Positions 16,240 to 24,494 are shown, counted from the stretch's first letter. The stretch is 34,183 nt of DNA from an uncultured Desulfotomaculum sp. (GCA_946411205.1 CAMKDG010000028.1:1-34183), one strand, 5' to 3'. The notes: generated by a model from the sequence alone, not told the origin. A program made the numbers and translations.

Positions 16240-17475
16240 TTATTGGGTTTTGTTTCGATGACCCAGTTCAAACTTCCGGTGCAGGGCACGGATGGCTTTT
16301 TTCATATCATCTCTCTCCACCAGCACCCAGATGGTGGTATGGGAGTCGGAAGACTGTAGTATTTCTACTCCTTCTTCAGTCAGAGCCTGAACGATGCGTG
16401 CCATCACACCGGGCACCCCTGTAATACCTGCACCCACTGTAGAAACCTTGGCACAGTTGGAGCGTACCTGAGGCGTAATCCCTAGGTTTTCAAGAACGTC
16501 CAGTGCCTTCTTAGCCACTTCATCTTTAACCGTAATCATGATTAATTCAGGACTGACATTGATAAAGTCGATACTAATGTCTGCTAGAGCCAGTGAACGG
16601 AAAATGCGTAAGGCTGGATGTTCTACATTGATATCTTTGACCAGAATTTTTAGCTGAGTTACTCCCGCCACATGGGTGACTCCACAGGCCAGACGGTCTC
16701 TGGTAATATCAATGGTGCCATACACCCCGTAATGACTGGTAACCAGTGTACCCGTTGTCTCGGAAAAGGTAGACCGCACCCTGAGAGGGATATTACTTTG
16801 CATGGCAATTTCCACAGCCCGGGGATGAATTACTTTAGCGCCTTCGTGAGCCAATTGGCAGATCTCATTATAGGTGACGGTATCTAGAATCCGTGCATCC
16901 TCCACAATTCGAGGATCAGCAGTCATAATCCCTTCCACATCTGTATAGATGTCAATGCAATCCGCATTTAAAGCAACTCCCAGGGCAGAGGCGGTTGTAT
17001 CACTACCGCCCCGCCCCAGGGTGGTGACTTCGCCGTTTTCACTAACGCCTTGAAAACCCGTAACGACTACAATTTTCCCCTGCTCTGCTTGGGTAATGAT
17101 GTTCTTAGGGTCTACTCGGATAATTCTTGCGTCATTATGATTATTGTCGGTAATAATACCTGCCTGTGCTCCTGTTAGCAGCACCGCCTGACGACCCATA
17201 CGCTGTAGGGTGTTAATCATAGCTACACCGGAGATAATCTCGCCACAGGACATCAGTAAATCCATCTCTCTGGCCGGTAAATCACGGTTAATGGCTACAG
17301 CAAAATTGATCAGAGTATCTGTGGCATAAGGTTCGCCCACTCGCCCGATAGCCGATACCACTACTACTGGCACATAACCTTCATCTGCCGCGGTGATAAT
17401 CCTGTGGGCCACATGATCCCTGGATTCCTGGGTCACCAGTGAAGTGCCGCCAAATTTCTGAACCAGAAATTTCAT
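16240..17475 (-). CDS. dapG: aspartate kinase
   Basis: A 411-residue aspartokinase phosphorylating aspartate to start the aspartate-family pathway. Seen are KFGGTSL near the N-terminus, GRGGSDTTA, YTDVEGIMTADPRIV, and two C-terminal ACT domains for allosteric control (KILVKDINVEHPALRIF and VSTVGAGITGVPGVMARI regions). ATG 17475 lies two bases after the asd stop, so the genes are translationally coupled. Its position between asd and dapA matches Bacillus dapG, the diaminopimelate-sensitive isozyme; the effector here is inferred. Like that protein it may also have an internal start for a small ACT subunit, which was not tested. Confidence 0.94.
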   Translation of the reverse strand: MKFLVQKFGGTSLVTQESRDHVAHRIITAADEGYVPVVVVSAIGRVGEPYATDTLINFAVAINRDLPAREMDLLMSCGEIISGVAMINTLQRMGRQAVLLTGAQAGIITDNNHNDARIIRVDPKNIITQAEQGKIVVVTGFQGVSENGEVTTLGRGGSDTTASALGVALNADCIDIYTDVEGIMTADPRIVEDARILDTVTYNEICQLAHEGAKVIHPRAVEIAMQSNIPLRVRSTFSETTGTLVTSHYGVYGTIDITRDRLACGVTHVAGVTQLKILVKDINVEHPALRIFRSLALADISIDFINVSPELIMITVKDEVAKKALDVLENLGITPQVRSNCAKVSTVGAGITGVPGVMARIVQALTEEGVEILQSSDSHTTIWVLVERDDMKKAIRALHRKFELGHRNKTQ

Positions 17476-17477
17476 AA

Positions 17478-18500
17478 TTATCTCTTCTCCATTAGACAAT
17501 CGTACTTGAGTAACAATTCTGCTATTTGTACAGTATTGGTTGCCGCTCCCTTACGAATTTGATCGCCTACCACCCACAAGTTGAGACCATTCTCAATGGT
17601 ATTGTCTTCCCGTATCCGTCCCACGAAAACCTCATCTTTATCAGAGGTAAATAATGGCATGGGATACACTTTATTCTCTACATCATCCTGGACAATCAGT
17701 CCAGGTGCTTTGGCCAGTATTGCTTTAGCCTCAGCTGCCGACAGTTTACGGTCAGTTTCAATGTTGATAGATTCTGAATGACTGCGGTAAATAGGTACCC
17801 GTACTGTGGTAGCAGTAATCTTCACTTGCTCATCATGCATTATTTTCTGAGTTTCTTTAACCATCTTCCATTCTTCCTTAGTATAGTCCATATCCTGGAA
17901 GACATCAATGTGGGGGATTAGGTTAAAGGCAATTTGGTGCGCAAATTTATTGGGGGGATACTCCTGGCCATCTAAAACGGCCTTCACTTGGCCGGTTAAT
18001 TCTTCGATGCCTTCTTTGCCTGCACCAGAAACAGCCTGGTAGGTAGAAACAACCACACGTTTAATTCCCGCCGCATCATAGAGGGGCTTTAAAGCCACCA
18101 CCATGATAATGGTAGAACAATTAGGATTGGCAATAATACCCTTGTGCCACTTAACATCCTCAGGATTAACCTCCGGCACCACCAAAGGAACTGCCGGGTC
18201 CATCCGGTAGTTGCTGCTGTTGTCAATAACTACACAACCACTTTCCACTGCCGCCTGGCTAAACTCTAAGCTGGCCTTACCACCTGCAAACAGTGCCATA
18301 TCCATACCCTTAAAGGAATCCTCAGTGGTTTCTTCTACAATATACGTACGTCCCTGAAATTCTATTTCAGTTCCTGCAGACCGGGAAGTAGCACACAATT
18401 TCAATTCATTGATGGGGAAATTGCGCTCTCTTAATATATTTAAAAGTTCCTGACCTACTGCTCCGGTAGCACCGACAATAACAACATTTGCTTTTTTCAA
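17478..18500 (-). CDS. asd: aspartate-semialdehyde dehydrogenase
   Basis: A 340-residue NADP-dependent enzyme that reduces aspartyl phosphate. The nucleotide site is VGATGAVGQELL, the active-site cysteine is C128 in ANPNCSTI, and the catalytic region includes STYQAVSGAGKEGIEEL and RVPIYRSHSES. The start is TTG 18500, seven bases after GGAGGGG; there is no in-frame ATG nearby. dapG follows directly. The 166 bases upstream hold the perfect 20-bp inverted repeat at 18561-18606 and no clear promoter. Confidence 0.95.
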   Translation of the reverse strand: MKKANVVIVGATGAVGQELLNILRERNFPINELKLCATSRSAGTEIEFQGRTYIVEETTEDSFKGMDMALFAGGKASLEFSQAAVESGCVVIDNSSNYRMDPAVPLVVPEVNPEDVKWHKGIIANPNCSTIIMVVALKPLYDAAGIKRVVVSTYQAVSGAGKEGIEELTGQVKAVLDGQEYPPNKFAHQIAFNLIPHIDVFQDMDYTKEEWKMVKETQKIMHDEQVKITATTVRVPIYRSHSESINIETDRKLSAAEAKAILAKAPGLIVQDDVENKVYPMPLFTSDKDEVFVGRIREDNTIENGLNLWVVGDQIRKGAATNTVQIAELLLKYDCLMEKR

Positions 18501-18560
18501 CTTTCTTCCCCTCCAAAATCTTTTTACCCCCCCGGCTTAAGAAAACTTGGCTTGTTTACC

Positions 18561-18606
18561 TGCCTGTGACCTATAGGGTATGCCAGTACCCTATAGGTCA
18601 CAGGCA
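18561..18606. repeat. perfect 20-bp inverted repeat between dpaB and asd
   Basis: Two 20-base arms (18561-18580 and 18587-18606) are exact reverse complements around a 6-base loop. The element sits midway, 60 bases from the dpaB stop and 60 from the asd start. No T run follows on either strand, so it is not a standard terminator. It may be an mRNA-processing or stabilising hairpin separating the sporulation pair dpaA-dpaB from asd-dapG-dapA, or a dispersed palindromic element. Confidence 0.85.
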
Positions 18607-18666
18607 AGCTGGCAGAAGCCCAGTTTGCCTTGCAAGTTTCATAGTTTCCAATATGCCTAGGAACCT

Positions 18667-19251
18667 TTATAGTTGGACTAAAATGGGCTGGATTTGCTTA
18701 CCCTGTAACGCTTGTAAAATGGTGTCCATGATCAAATCCATACGACTCTTTAAAGAATTGGGCTTTCCGGTGGGGCTGTCCTGACCAAATGGTACCATAT
18801 AAACATTCTTGGTGTTAAGCAATAATCCAATATTTTTTGCATTCATACCCAACCCATCATTCGTAGAAATCGCTAAAATGACTGGTCTTTGGTTTCTTAG
18901 ATGGGCCTTGGCGGCCATTAATACCGGAGAATCGGTGATACCATTGGTCAATTTAGCTAAGGTATTGCCTGTGCAAGGGGCAATCACTACTACATCCACT
19001 AATTTTTTAGGGCCTACCGGTTCCGCTCCGGGGATGGTATTAATCGGTTTTTTACCTGTAATTTGGGTTAATTGTTCCCGCCATTTCTCAGCGGTACCAA
19101 AATAGGTATCCATGGTATCTACTGAGTGGCTGACAATGGGAAATACCTCTGCGCCTGAATCCACCAACTCTTGTATTTTAGGCATTACTTCATCTAATGT
19201 ACAATGGGAGCCTGTTAGGGCAAAACCAATTTTTATTCCTTGTAAACGCAT
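18667..19251 (-). CDS. dpaB: dipicolinate synthase subunit B
   Basis: A 194-residue flavoprotein-like subunit (also spoVFB). It has the Rossmann-type start KIGFALTGSHCTLDEVMP, the central VVVIAPCTGNTLAKLTNGITDSPVLMAAKAHLRN region and VILAISTNDGLGMNAKNIG, as in the phosphopantothenoylcysteine decarboxylase-like fold of SpoVFB. The start is ATG 19251, after GGAGGTG; the upstream GTG lies within that site. With DpaA it oxidises dihydrodipicolinate to dipicolinic acid in the mother cell, for import into the spore core. It starts 14 bases after dpaA. Confidence 0.93.
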   Translation of the reverse strand: MRLQGIKIGFALTGSHCTLDEVMPKIQELVDSGAEVFPIVSHSVDTMDTYFGTAEKWREQLTQITGKKPINTIPGAEPVGPKKLVDVVVIAPCTGNTLAKLTNGITDSPVLMAAKAHLRNQRPVILAISTNDGLGMNAKNIGLLLNTKNVYMVPFGQDSPTGKPNSLKSRMDLIMDTILQALQGKQIQPILVQL

Positions 19252-19265
19252 ATGCCGCACCTCCG

Positions 19266-20177
19266 TTAGCCATTCCTATTATCCGCTATTCTTGCCAGTT
19301 CATTGGCTAATAGAGTAGGTATCACCTTAGACAGGATCTGTCCTGCTGTTTTGGGAGCTACTTTACCCGGTAATCCCGGTGCCAAAAGGGCCTTGATACC
19401 AAGTCTTTGGGCCGCTTCAAAATCAGTACCTCCGGGTGGGGAAGCCACATCAATAATCACTGCATCTTCCCTGGCTTTGCTCAACATACAGCTAGACAAC
19501 ACCATGGTTGGGACGGTATTAAATATAATTTCCGCCTGACCAATTTGTTCCTGTAATTCTTCATAGGTGATAGAGTTCATACCCATCTCGTAAACTCTGG
19601 CCCGATCAGCAGCTTTTCTAGCTACCACTGTAACCTTAGCACCCATACCCTTTAGCAGTCTGGCAATGCTGGCCCCGGTACGCCCAAACCCCAAGACAAA
19701 GGAGTTACTATTGTGAATGGTTATGGCTGTATTCTCCATAGCCATCTGAATAGCTCCTTCCGCTGAAGGGATGGAGTTTAAAATTGCCACTTCGTCCAAA
19801 TCTAGTAGTGTAATGAGCTTTACACTACTGCGCTGAACAATCTCCTTAAGTTTTTCCCGTGCATAACCACAAAAGACCGGTGTCTCGGGAGGCAATTTTA
19901 CCAATAAAGTTTCTGACAATAGAAAGGGCCTCTCTTCATAGACACAATAGAGGTTGCCGCTCTCTAAAATACCAGGTATAGGTAGAATAACTGCTTTCAC
20001 ATCAGCCAAAGCCTCTTCCAGGCTTTGGTAGAGGATTACATGTGGTGGGTCATGCTTGACCGGTAAACCGACTACCCGAACATGGGCACCAAGACGAGAT
20101 AAGGTTGAAACCAGTTCTATTTCTCTGGCATCACCACCGAGGACAGCCACTTTAACGCCCTTTAGATCAGGCTGCAT
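19266..20177 (-). CDS. dpaA: dipicolinate synthase subunit A
   Basis: A 303-residue dehydrogenase-like subunit (also spoVFA). The N-terminal domain has VAVLGGDAREIELVSTLSRLG and the second Rossmann fold VLGFGRTGASIARLLKGMGAKVTVVAR, typical of dipicolinate synthase A. ATG 20177 follows GAGGAGG. It works with DpaB on dihydrodipicolinate, the product of dapA chemistry encoded downstream, so substrate supply and use are physically linked. A weak sigma-K-like promoter is present upstream, consistent with late mother-cell expression. Confidence 0.94.
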   Translation of the reverse strand: MQPDLKGVKVAVLGGDAREIELVSTLSRLGAHVRVVGLPVKHDPPHVILYQSLEEALADVKAVILPIPGILESGNLYCVYEERPFLLSETLLVKLPPETPVFCGYAREKLKEIVQRSSVKLITLLDLDEVAILNSIPSAEGAIQMAMENTAITIHNSNSFVLGFGRTGASIARLLKGMGAKVTVVARKAADRARVYEMGMNSITYEELQEQIGQAEIIFNTVPTMVLSSCMLSKAREDAVIIDVASPPGGTDFEAAQRLGIKALLAPGLPGKVAPKTAGQILSKVIPTLLANELARIADNRNG

Positions 20178-20215
20178 CTTGTTTTCCTCCTCTCCAACCC
20201 TTCACTGACACATTA

Positions 20216-20243
20216 CATGATATGAGTTGGCAGAGAGCGTGGT
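20216..20243 (-). promoter_or_regulatory. possible sigma-K promoter for dpaA-dpaB
   Basis: On the minus strand CATATCATG (20216-20224) matches CATA-N3-TA except for the last base, with AC 17 bases upstream (20242-20243). The match is imperfect and the -35 element is only two bases, so this rests mainly on the known sigma-K control of spoVF in Bacillus. Confidence 0.25.
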
Positions 20244-20290
20244 GCTTGTACTGGATGGCTTAACAGAGGTGCGTAAATTGCCATATTTAG

Positions 20291-21088
20291 TTATTCAAAG
20301 AGTAAATTTTCCAGTCCGTAGACCAAATGCTGCAAGGACATTACTTTGCGAACCGCTAGCACCAAACCAGGCATAAAGGATTCCCGGGAAATAGAATCAT
20401 GTCGAATTGTTAAAGTTTGTCCAATCCCCCCGAGAATAACCTCCTGGTGAGCCACAAAACCGGGTAAGCGAACACTATGAATACGCATACCTTCATAGTT
20501 ACCGCCCCGCACTCCTTCAATCTTTTCCAATTCACTGGGCATGCCTTGGGACATGTTGCCCCTTACTTCGCTAATGGCTTCTGCTGTTTTAATAGCGGTG
20601 CCCGAGGGGGCATCCATCTTTTGGTCATGATGCAATTCAATAATCTCTACGTGAGGAAAATACTTGGCAGCCTCCGCTGCAAATTTAATCATCAGCAATG
20701 CTCCAATAGCAAAATTAGGAACAATGAGAGCACCTGTCTGATTTTGAGTAGCCATTTCTTGAAAATGTTGAATTTCACTTGAAGACATCCCGGTGGTGCC
20801 GACGACCGGTCTCACACCATGTTTAAGAGCTACTTCAATATTGCCCTGCACCACACCCGGCCGGGTAAAATCGATTACCACATCTGGTTTTAGTTCCTGC
20901 AAGGTCTTTTCCAAGTTATCGGATATCTTAATATCTAGGTTTGCTATTCCCAGGTGAATCCCCAGCGGGCTACCAATCTCCCTGGTATCTATCGCCCCTA
21001 TCAGTTCCATGCCCTCTGCCTTCAATACCGTTTTGCAAGACTCCTGTCCCATTCTGCCAAGGGCCCCTGCCACGACTACTTTAATCAC
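20291..21088 (-). CDS. dapB: 4-hydroxy-tetrahydrodipicolinate reductase
   Basis: A 265-residue NAD(P)H-dependent reductase acting on the DapA product. The cofactor loop is VAGALGRMGQE, GTTGMS follows, and the catalytic signature ELHHDQKMDAPSGTA is complete. The start is set at GTG 21088, preceded by AGGATGG; the longer frame from ATG 21112 has no ribosome site and would translate through this one. In Bacillus dapB lies elsewhere, so its place upstream of dpaA is a lineage feature. It competes with DpaAB for the same substrate. A REP-like repeat lies just upstream. Confidence 0.93.
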   Translation of the reverse strand: MIKVVVAGALGRMGQESCKTVLKAEGMELIGAIDTREIGSPLGIHLGIANLDIKISDNLEKTLQELKPDVVIDFTRPGVVQGNIEVALKHGVRPVVGTTGMSSSEIQHFQEMATQNQTGALIVPNFAIGALLMIKFAAEAAKYFPHVEIIELHHDQKMDAPSGTAIKTAEAISEVRGNMSQGMPSELEKIEGVRGGNYEGMRIHSVRLPGFVAHQEVILGGIGQTLTIRHDSISRESFMPGLVLAVRKVMSLQHLVYGLENLLFE

Positions 21089-21193
21089 GTTTCCCACCAT
21101 CCTTTGATTCATTTATCTAAAAATTTTTATGTAGAATTTATGCTATATTATCTATTACCTTATTTATTCTTGTCAAGTTAGTTAAGACGTCAA

Positions 21194-21281
21194 ACACAAA
21201 GGGACGGTTCTCTTGTGTTTTGCTGGCTCGCATAGACCTTGGAGCAGCAGCCAAAAACACGAGAGAACCGTCCCTTTGTGT
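21194..21281. repeat. REP-like imperfect inverted repeat (28-bp arms)
   Basis: The arms 21194-21221 and 21254-21281 are reverse complements with a single G-T type mismatch, around a 32-base centre with smaller pairings. Each arm carries GGGACGGTTCTC flanked by ACACAAA and TGTGTTTT. From memory this core resembles palindromic elements moved by REP-associated tyrosine transposases in Firmicutes and other bacteria. No transposase gene is present here, so it would be mobilised in trans. It separates ymxH from dapB and has no T run for termination. Confidence 0.75.
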
Positions 21282-21291
21282 CTAAATGGGG

Positions 21292-21561
21292 TTAATAGGA
21301 ATACTTATGCAGCATCGGATTGCATTGATCCATTTCTACAATAATTACTTCCTCACCGATTTTTCGAATGCTATCCCAAGGGATCACCATTTGTTGTTTA
21401 TCCATCCACATATTGATAAAATTATTACGTCGCGGCAGTATAATGGAACGAATGGTCCCTGTTTCCAGGTCAATGGTTACATCAGACTCCCCTACCACTC
21501 CGAGGCGGGCCCCGTTATTAATATTAACAATCTCTTTACCAACCAATTCTCCTAAACGCAC
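21292..21561 (-). CDS. ymxH: YlmC/YmxH family sporulation protein (PRC-barrel)
   Basis: An 89-residue PRC-barrel protein: MRLGELVGKEIVNINNGARLG, then DVTIDLETGTIRSIILPRR and MVIPWDSIRKIGEEVIIVE are the family strands. The start is GTG 21561, after AGGAGGGG. Family members are widespread in spore formers and lie next to dipicolinate or protease genes as here; the molecular role is unknown, though PRC-barrels usually bind partners. It starts 11 bases after the small membrane protein gene and probably shares its transcript. Confidence 0.88.
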   Translation of the reverse strand: MRLGELVGKEIVNINNGARLGVVGESDVTIDLETGTIRSIILPRRNNFINMWMDKQQMVIPWDSIRKIGEEVIIVEMDQCNPMLHKYSY

Positions 21562-21572
21562 GGAAACCCCTC

Positions 21573-21920
21573 CTATCTGAATCTAAATTTCAATCGCTTT
21601 AATCCTTTACTAAGTCGATTTAGATAAGGACTGACGATAGCCAAAACAAAAGAAATTGCTGCCATGGGTTCCACACTAACTGTCGATACGCTTACTCGGG
21701 TGGGAATCTCCACCTCTAAGAAGGTTTTGAGCATCACCAAAGATAAATAGATGCCCCCGGCAGTTCCTACCAATCCAGCCAGGGATTCGGAAAGGGGGGA
21801 CATCTTGCTCTCTCCGATGACATCCCATTCCTTCCTGTATCTTTTCAGTCTGATTCGTTCGTTCAAGGAAAAAAATATCAGCAGGGCCACCACGACACCC
21901 AGGATAATGCTGCCTACCAT
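21573..21920 (-). CDS. small membrane protein of unknown function
   Basis: A 115-residue protein with a first hydrophobic segment at residues 1-18 (MVGSIILGVVVALLIFFSL), a basic stretch (ERIRLKRYRKEW), then two more hydrophobic segments around residues 45-65 and 80-100 and a very basic tail (KGLKRLKFRFR). The start is ATG 21920, six bases after GGGGGTGG; the frame's upstream ATG at 21962 has no such site. I do not recognise the family. A good sigma-E-like promoter directly upstream and the following ymxH suggest a mother-cell sporulation role, which is inference. Confidence 0.7.
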   Translation of the reverse strand: MVGSIILGVVVALLIFFSLNERIRLKRYRKEWDVIGESKMSPLSESLAGLVGTAGGIYLSLVMLKTFLEVEIPTRVSVSTVSVEPMAAISFVLAIVSPYLNRLSKGLKRLKFRFR

Positions 21921-21940
21921 TTTTAACCACCCCCTGCTAC

Positions 21941-21968
21941 ATCTTATGAGCAAGGTGGACAAATATTC
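21941..21968 (-). promoter_or_regulatory. sigma-E-like promoter before membrane protein/ymxH unit
   Basis: On the minus strand GAATATT (21962-21968) matches the KMATATT -35 element fully, and CATAAGAT (21941-21948) matches six of eight bases of CATACAHT. The spacer is 13 bases, one short of the common range. Transcription would start about 14 bases before ATG 21920, just upstream of its ribosome site. This would place the downstream genes under early mother-cell control. Confidence 0.45.
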
Positions 21969-22201
21969 ATGAAAAAGGATTTGTTACGTAATGAATTGAT
22001 GTTGTTCATTAGCAGTCGGACATCAGTTTTGTTTGTGGTGGTTGTTGATGTGGACTGCTTTTATAGGCCTTTAGCCCTTTGCCCTTGGCTTGATTAGAAA
22101 ATTAATGCGGTTGATATAAATTTCTTACCCTGTAGGATAAATGTAAATATCTTATATAGAAAACCTGAACATCAAGAAGCCAAAGGCTAATGGCTAACAG
22201 C

Positions 22202-22248
22202 AAAAAAAGGGGGTATCGCAAAAAAATAGTTTTGCGACAAGCCCCTTT
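22202..22248 (-). terminator. terminator after M16 protease gene
   Basis: AAAGGGGG and GCCCCTTT pair at the base and TCGCAAAA (22216-22223) pairs with TTTTGCGA (22230-22237) near the loop. Seven T residues follow on the minus strand. It starts 29 bases after the protease stop. The flank GCCATTTGT and stem layout resemble the hairpin at 3698-3742. Confidence 0.8.
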
Positions 22249-22276
22249 GCCATTTGTTAGATCATTTTAGCCAGTT

Positions 22277-23545
22277 CTAATCCTTTAAGGTTTCTAGAAC
22301 CTTCTGTAAGTCTCCGCAGTCCGTCCAGGGTCCGATAGCAGCCATGGAAAATTTGTCAGGCTGGAATAACTGAGTAGCCACCCGTACGGTATCTTCTACG
22401 GTTACCCGGTTTAATTTCTCCACAATTTCTTCTGGGCTGTATACCTTGCCCAAGTAAAGTTCTGACTTACCCAGACGGCTCATGTGGGTGTTGACACTCT
22501 CCATGGACAGCAACAGGTTGCCCTTAAGCTGATCCTTGGCTCGCTGTAGTTCTTCTCTACTGACACCATTTCTCTTTAAGTCATTTATTTCTTTAAAAAT
22601 AAGCTCCATGGCCTGATTTACATTTTGTTTGCTTAAACCTGCATAGACACCAAAGATACCGGTATCGTAATAGGAACTGTGATAAGAATAAACTGTATAA
22701 ACAAGACCACGCTGTTCCCTAATCTCCTGGAACAAACGGGAGGATAACCCTCCACCCAGTATGGTATTAACCACTTGGGCAATGTAAACATCGTCATGGC
22801 CCAGACATAAACCGGGGGCACCAATGACCATATGTACTTGTTCTGTTTCTTTACTCCGACAATTCACTTGAGCAGCAGGATTGGGAATCTCCAATCGTCG
22901 ATTTACTTGATTACCAGATAAATTCTCTAACAGAGGTGTTAATTTTTCTACCACCTGTTGATGCGTAATATTACCCGCAGCCGAGATCACTAAACGATTG
23001 GGCGTATAATGCTGCTTCATATATTCCCGGAGATCCTGATGATTAAAGCTGCTGACTGTTTCTATGGTACCAATAATCGGTCTGCCTAGAGGATGCCCAG
23101 ACCAGATTGTTTTGGCAAACATATCATGAACCAGTTCATCCGGGGCATCTTCGTACATTTTTATTTCTTCTAGAATAACATTTTTTTCTCTTTCTACATC
23201 CTGCTCGGCAATTTTAGAGTGAAACAGCATATCTGTAAGCACTTCCACTGCCAAATCAAAATGTTCATCCAACACCTTGGCATAATAACAGGTATACTCT
23301 TTGGTGGTAAAGGCATTGAGCTGACCGCCAACAGCATCCAATTCTTCGGCAATTTGCTTGGCAGTTCTGTTTTCTGTACCCTTAAACATCATATGTTCTA
23401 TGTAGTGCGAAATTCCCGCGGTTGCATCACTCTCATCGCGGGAACCTACATCCACCCAAATGCCAAGGGCTACGGAACGTACATGGGAAACTTGTTGTGT
23501 GAGGATTTTTACTCCATTTGCTAGTACTTCTTTTTGGTAAAACAT
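22277..23545 (-). CDS. mlpA: M16 family zinc protease (MlpA/YmxG type)
   Basis: A 422-residue inverzincin (pitrilysin/processing-peptidase type). The inverted zinc motif HYIEH is at residues 47-51 (GISHYIEHMMFKGT), with the distal glutamate in EEIKMYEDAPDE, and the C-terminal half has the usual RGLVYTVYSY region (R/Y motif). ATG 23545 follows GGGGGTG. Length fits the single-chain family rather than the 900-residue insulinases. In Bacillus the homologue lies in the same place near pnp and ymxH and has been reported to affect protease gene expression. The substrate is unknown. Confidence 0.92.
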   Translation of the reverse strand: MFYQKEVLANGVKILTQQVSHVRSVALGIWVDVGSRDESDATAGISHYIEHMMFKGTENRTAKQIAEELDAVGGQLNAFTTKEYTCYYAKVLDEHFDLAVEVLTDMLFHSKIAEQDVEREKNVILEEIKMYEDAPDELVHDMFAKTIWSGHPLGRPIIGTIETVSSFNHQDLREYMKQHYTPNRLVISAAGNITHQQVVEKLTPLLENLSGNQVNRRLEIPNPAAQVNCRSKETEQVHMVIGAPGLCLGHDDVYIAQVVNTILGGGLSSRLFQEIREQRGLVYTVYSYHSSYYDTGIFGVYAGLSKQNVNQAMELIFKEINDLKRNGVSREELQRAKDQLKGNLLLSMESVNTHMSRLGKSELYLGKVYSPEEIVEKLNRVTVEDTVRVATQLFQPDKFSMAAIGPWTDCGDLQKVLETLKD

Positions 23546-23681
23546 TACAACACCCCCTGGAAGCGCAATATGCTATGTTTCTCCAAAGAAAATCTAAAAT
23601 CCTTTAAAAAAACGCTAATTTATCATGATCTTGTTAAGATCAGCTAAATTATTGTAAGTATGCCCCAATCTACGCTCTCTA

Positions 23682-24422
23682 TTAATTTTCTTTACTTTTT
23701 ATTTCTTCTTTTGGAAGGTTACTCGTTAATTCACCCACCGTAACAAATTGATATCCTTTTTCCTTTAATTGTCTGATTATTTGTGGTAGTGCTGTTGCCG
23801 TAGGGGCGGTAGGATGCATTAAGACAATGGCACCGTTGTGTGCTTTGTTAACTACCCGTTGAATGATGACTTCCGGTGAGGGTCTTTGCCAGTCGATGGT
23901 ATCGATACTCCATAAAATAAATGAATAATTTTGTTCTTCAGCAGCTTTTACAACAGTGGGGCCTTTTTCGCCATAGGGAGGAGCATATAGCTTTGGCCGT
24001 TTTTGAATGCAATCAAAGATAAGTTTTTCAGCCTTTTGCATATCTTTCAGGTTACCACTTTGGGATAATTGGTCTGGATGTGGGTGCGAATAGCCATGGG
24101 AACCAATCTCATGACCGGCTGCATCCATCTTTTTTAAGAGATCAGGAAAATCTTCCACCCAAGTGCCACCGGCAAAGAAGGTAATTTTAACATTGTTCTC
24201 CTGTAATACTTCCAACATTTTCGGAATGTATTCCTCACCCCAAAAGACATTACAAGCTAAAGCAATTTTTTTCTCCTTATCACTTCCTTGGTAAATGGGG
24301 GCTAAAACTCGTTCGTTTTTTTCATTGGTAGCCATAACACCCAGGAAAATTAAGAAAGCAGCAATCATAGCATAAAGAATACATTTATACAGCGGCCCCC
24401 TGCGAATAAACAATATCCGCAT
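23682..24422 (-). CDS. ylxY: YlxY-type polysaccharide deacetylase-like protein, catalytic Asp motif altered
   Basis: A 246-residue NodB-homology protein with an N-terminal membrane anchor (residues 11-32). Motif 2 SHGYSH (H109, H113), motif 3 APPYGEKG, motif 4 WSIDTIDW and motif 5 GAIVLMHPT are present. The region normally reading FDDG is ALACNVFWGEEY (N58, V59, F60), so both aspartates, the base and a metal ligand, are missing. It is therefore doubtful as a deacetylase and may have a structural role. ATG 24422 follows GGGGAGGATG; the longer frame upstream has no better site. Location between pnp and the M16 gene matches Bacillus ylxY. Confidence 0.88.
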   Translation of the reverse strand: MRILFIRRGPLYKCILYAMIAAFLIFLGVMATNEKNERVLAPIYQGSDKEKKIALACNVFWGEEYIPKMLEVLQENNVKITFFAGGTWVEDFPDLLKKMDAAGHEIGSHGYSHPHPDQLSQSGNLKDMQKAEKLIFDCIQKRPKLYAPPYGEKGPTVVKAAEEQNYSFILWSIDTIDWQRPSPEVIIQRVVNKAHNGAIVLMHPTAPTATALPQIIRQLKEKGYQFVTVGELTSNLPKEEIKSKEN

Positions 24423-24494
24423 GTCATCCTCCCCTTCAAAATTGTCTTCTTTTCCCATCTTTATGCCACAGGAGGAAGGTTTATTTCTCAAAAA

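Larger units (their letters stand above)
21921..22276. other. gene-free stretch between M16 protease gene and membrane protein gene
   Basis: These 356 bases contain the M16 gene terminator (22202-22248) and a sigma-E-like promoter (21941-21968). Between them are short GGC-rich motifs of opposite orientation (AGGCCTTTAGCC near 22068 and AAGCCAAAGGCTAATGGC near 22178) that look like weak palindromic remnants. No supported open frame was seen. Confidence 0.6.

Noticed and set aside
18501-18666. Lysine riboswitch or T-box upstream of asd
   Set aside because: The region holds a simple perfect palindrome and no multi-helix junction, and no antiterminator-type T run is present.
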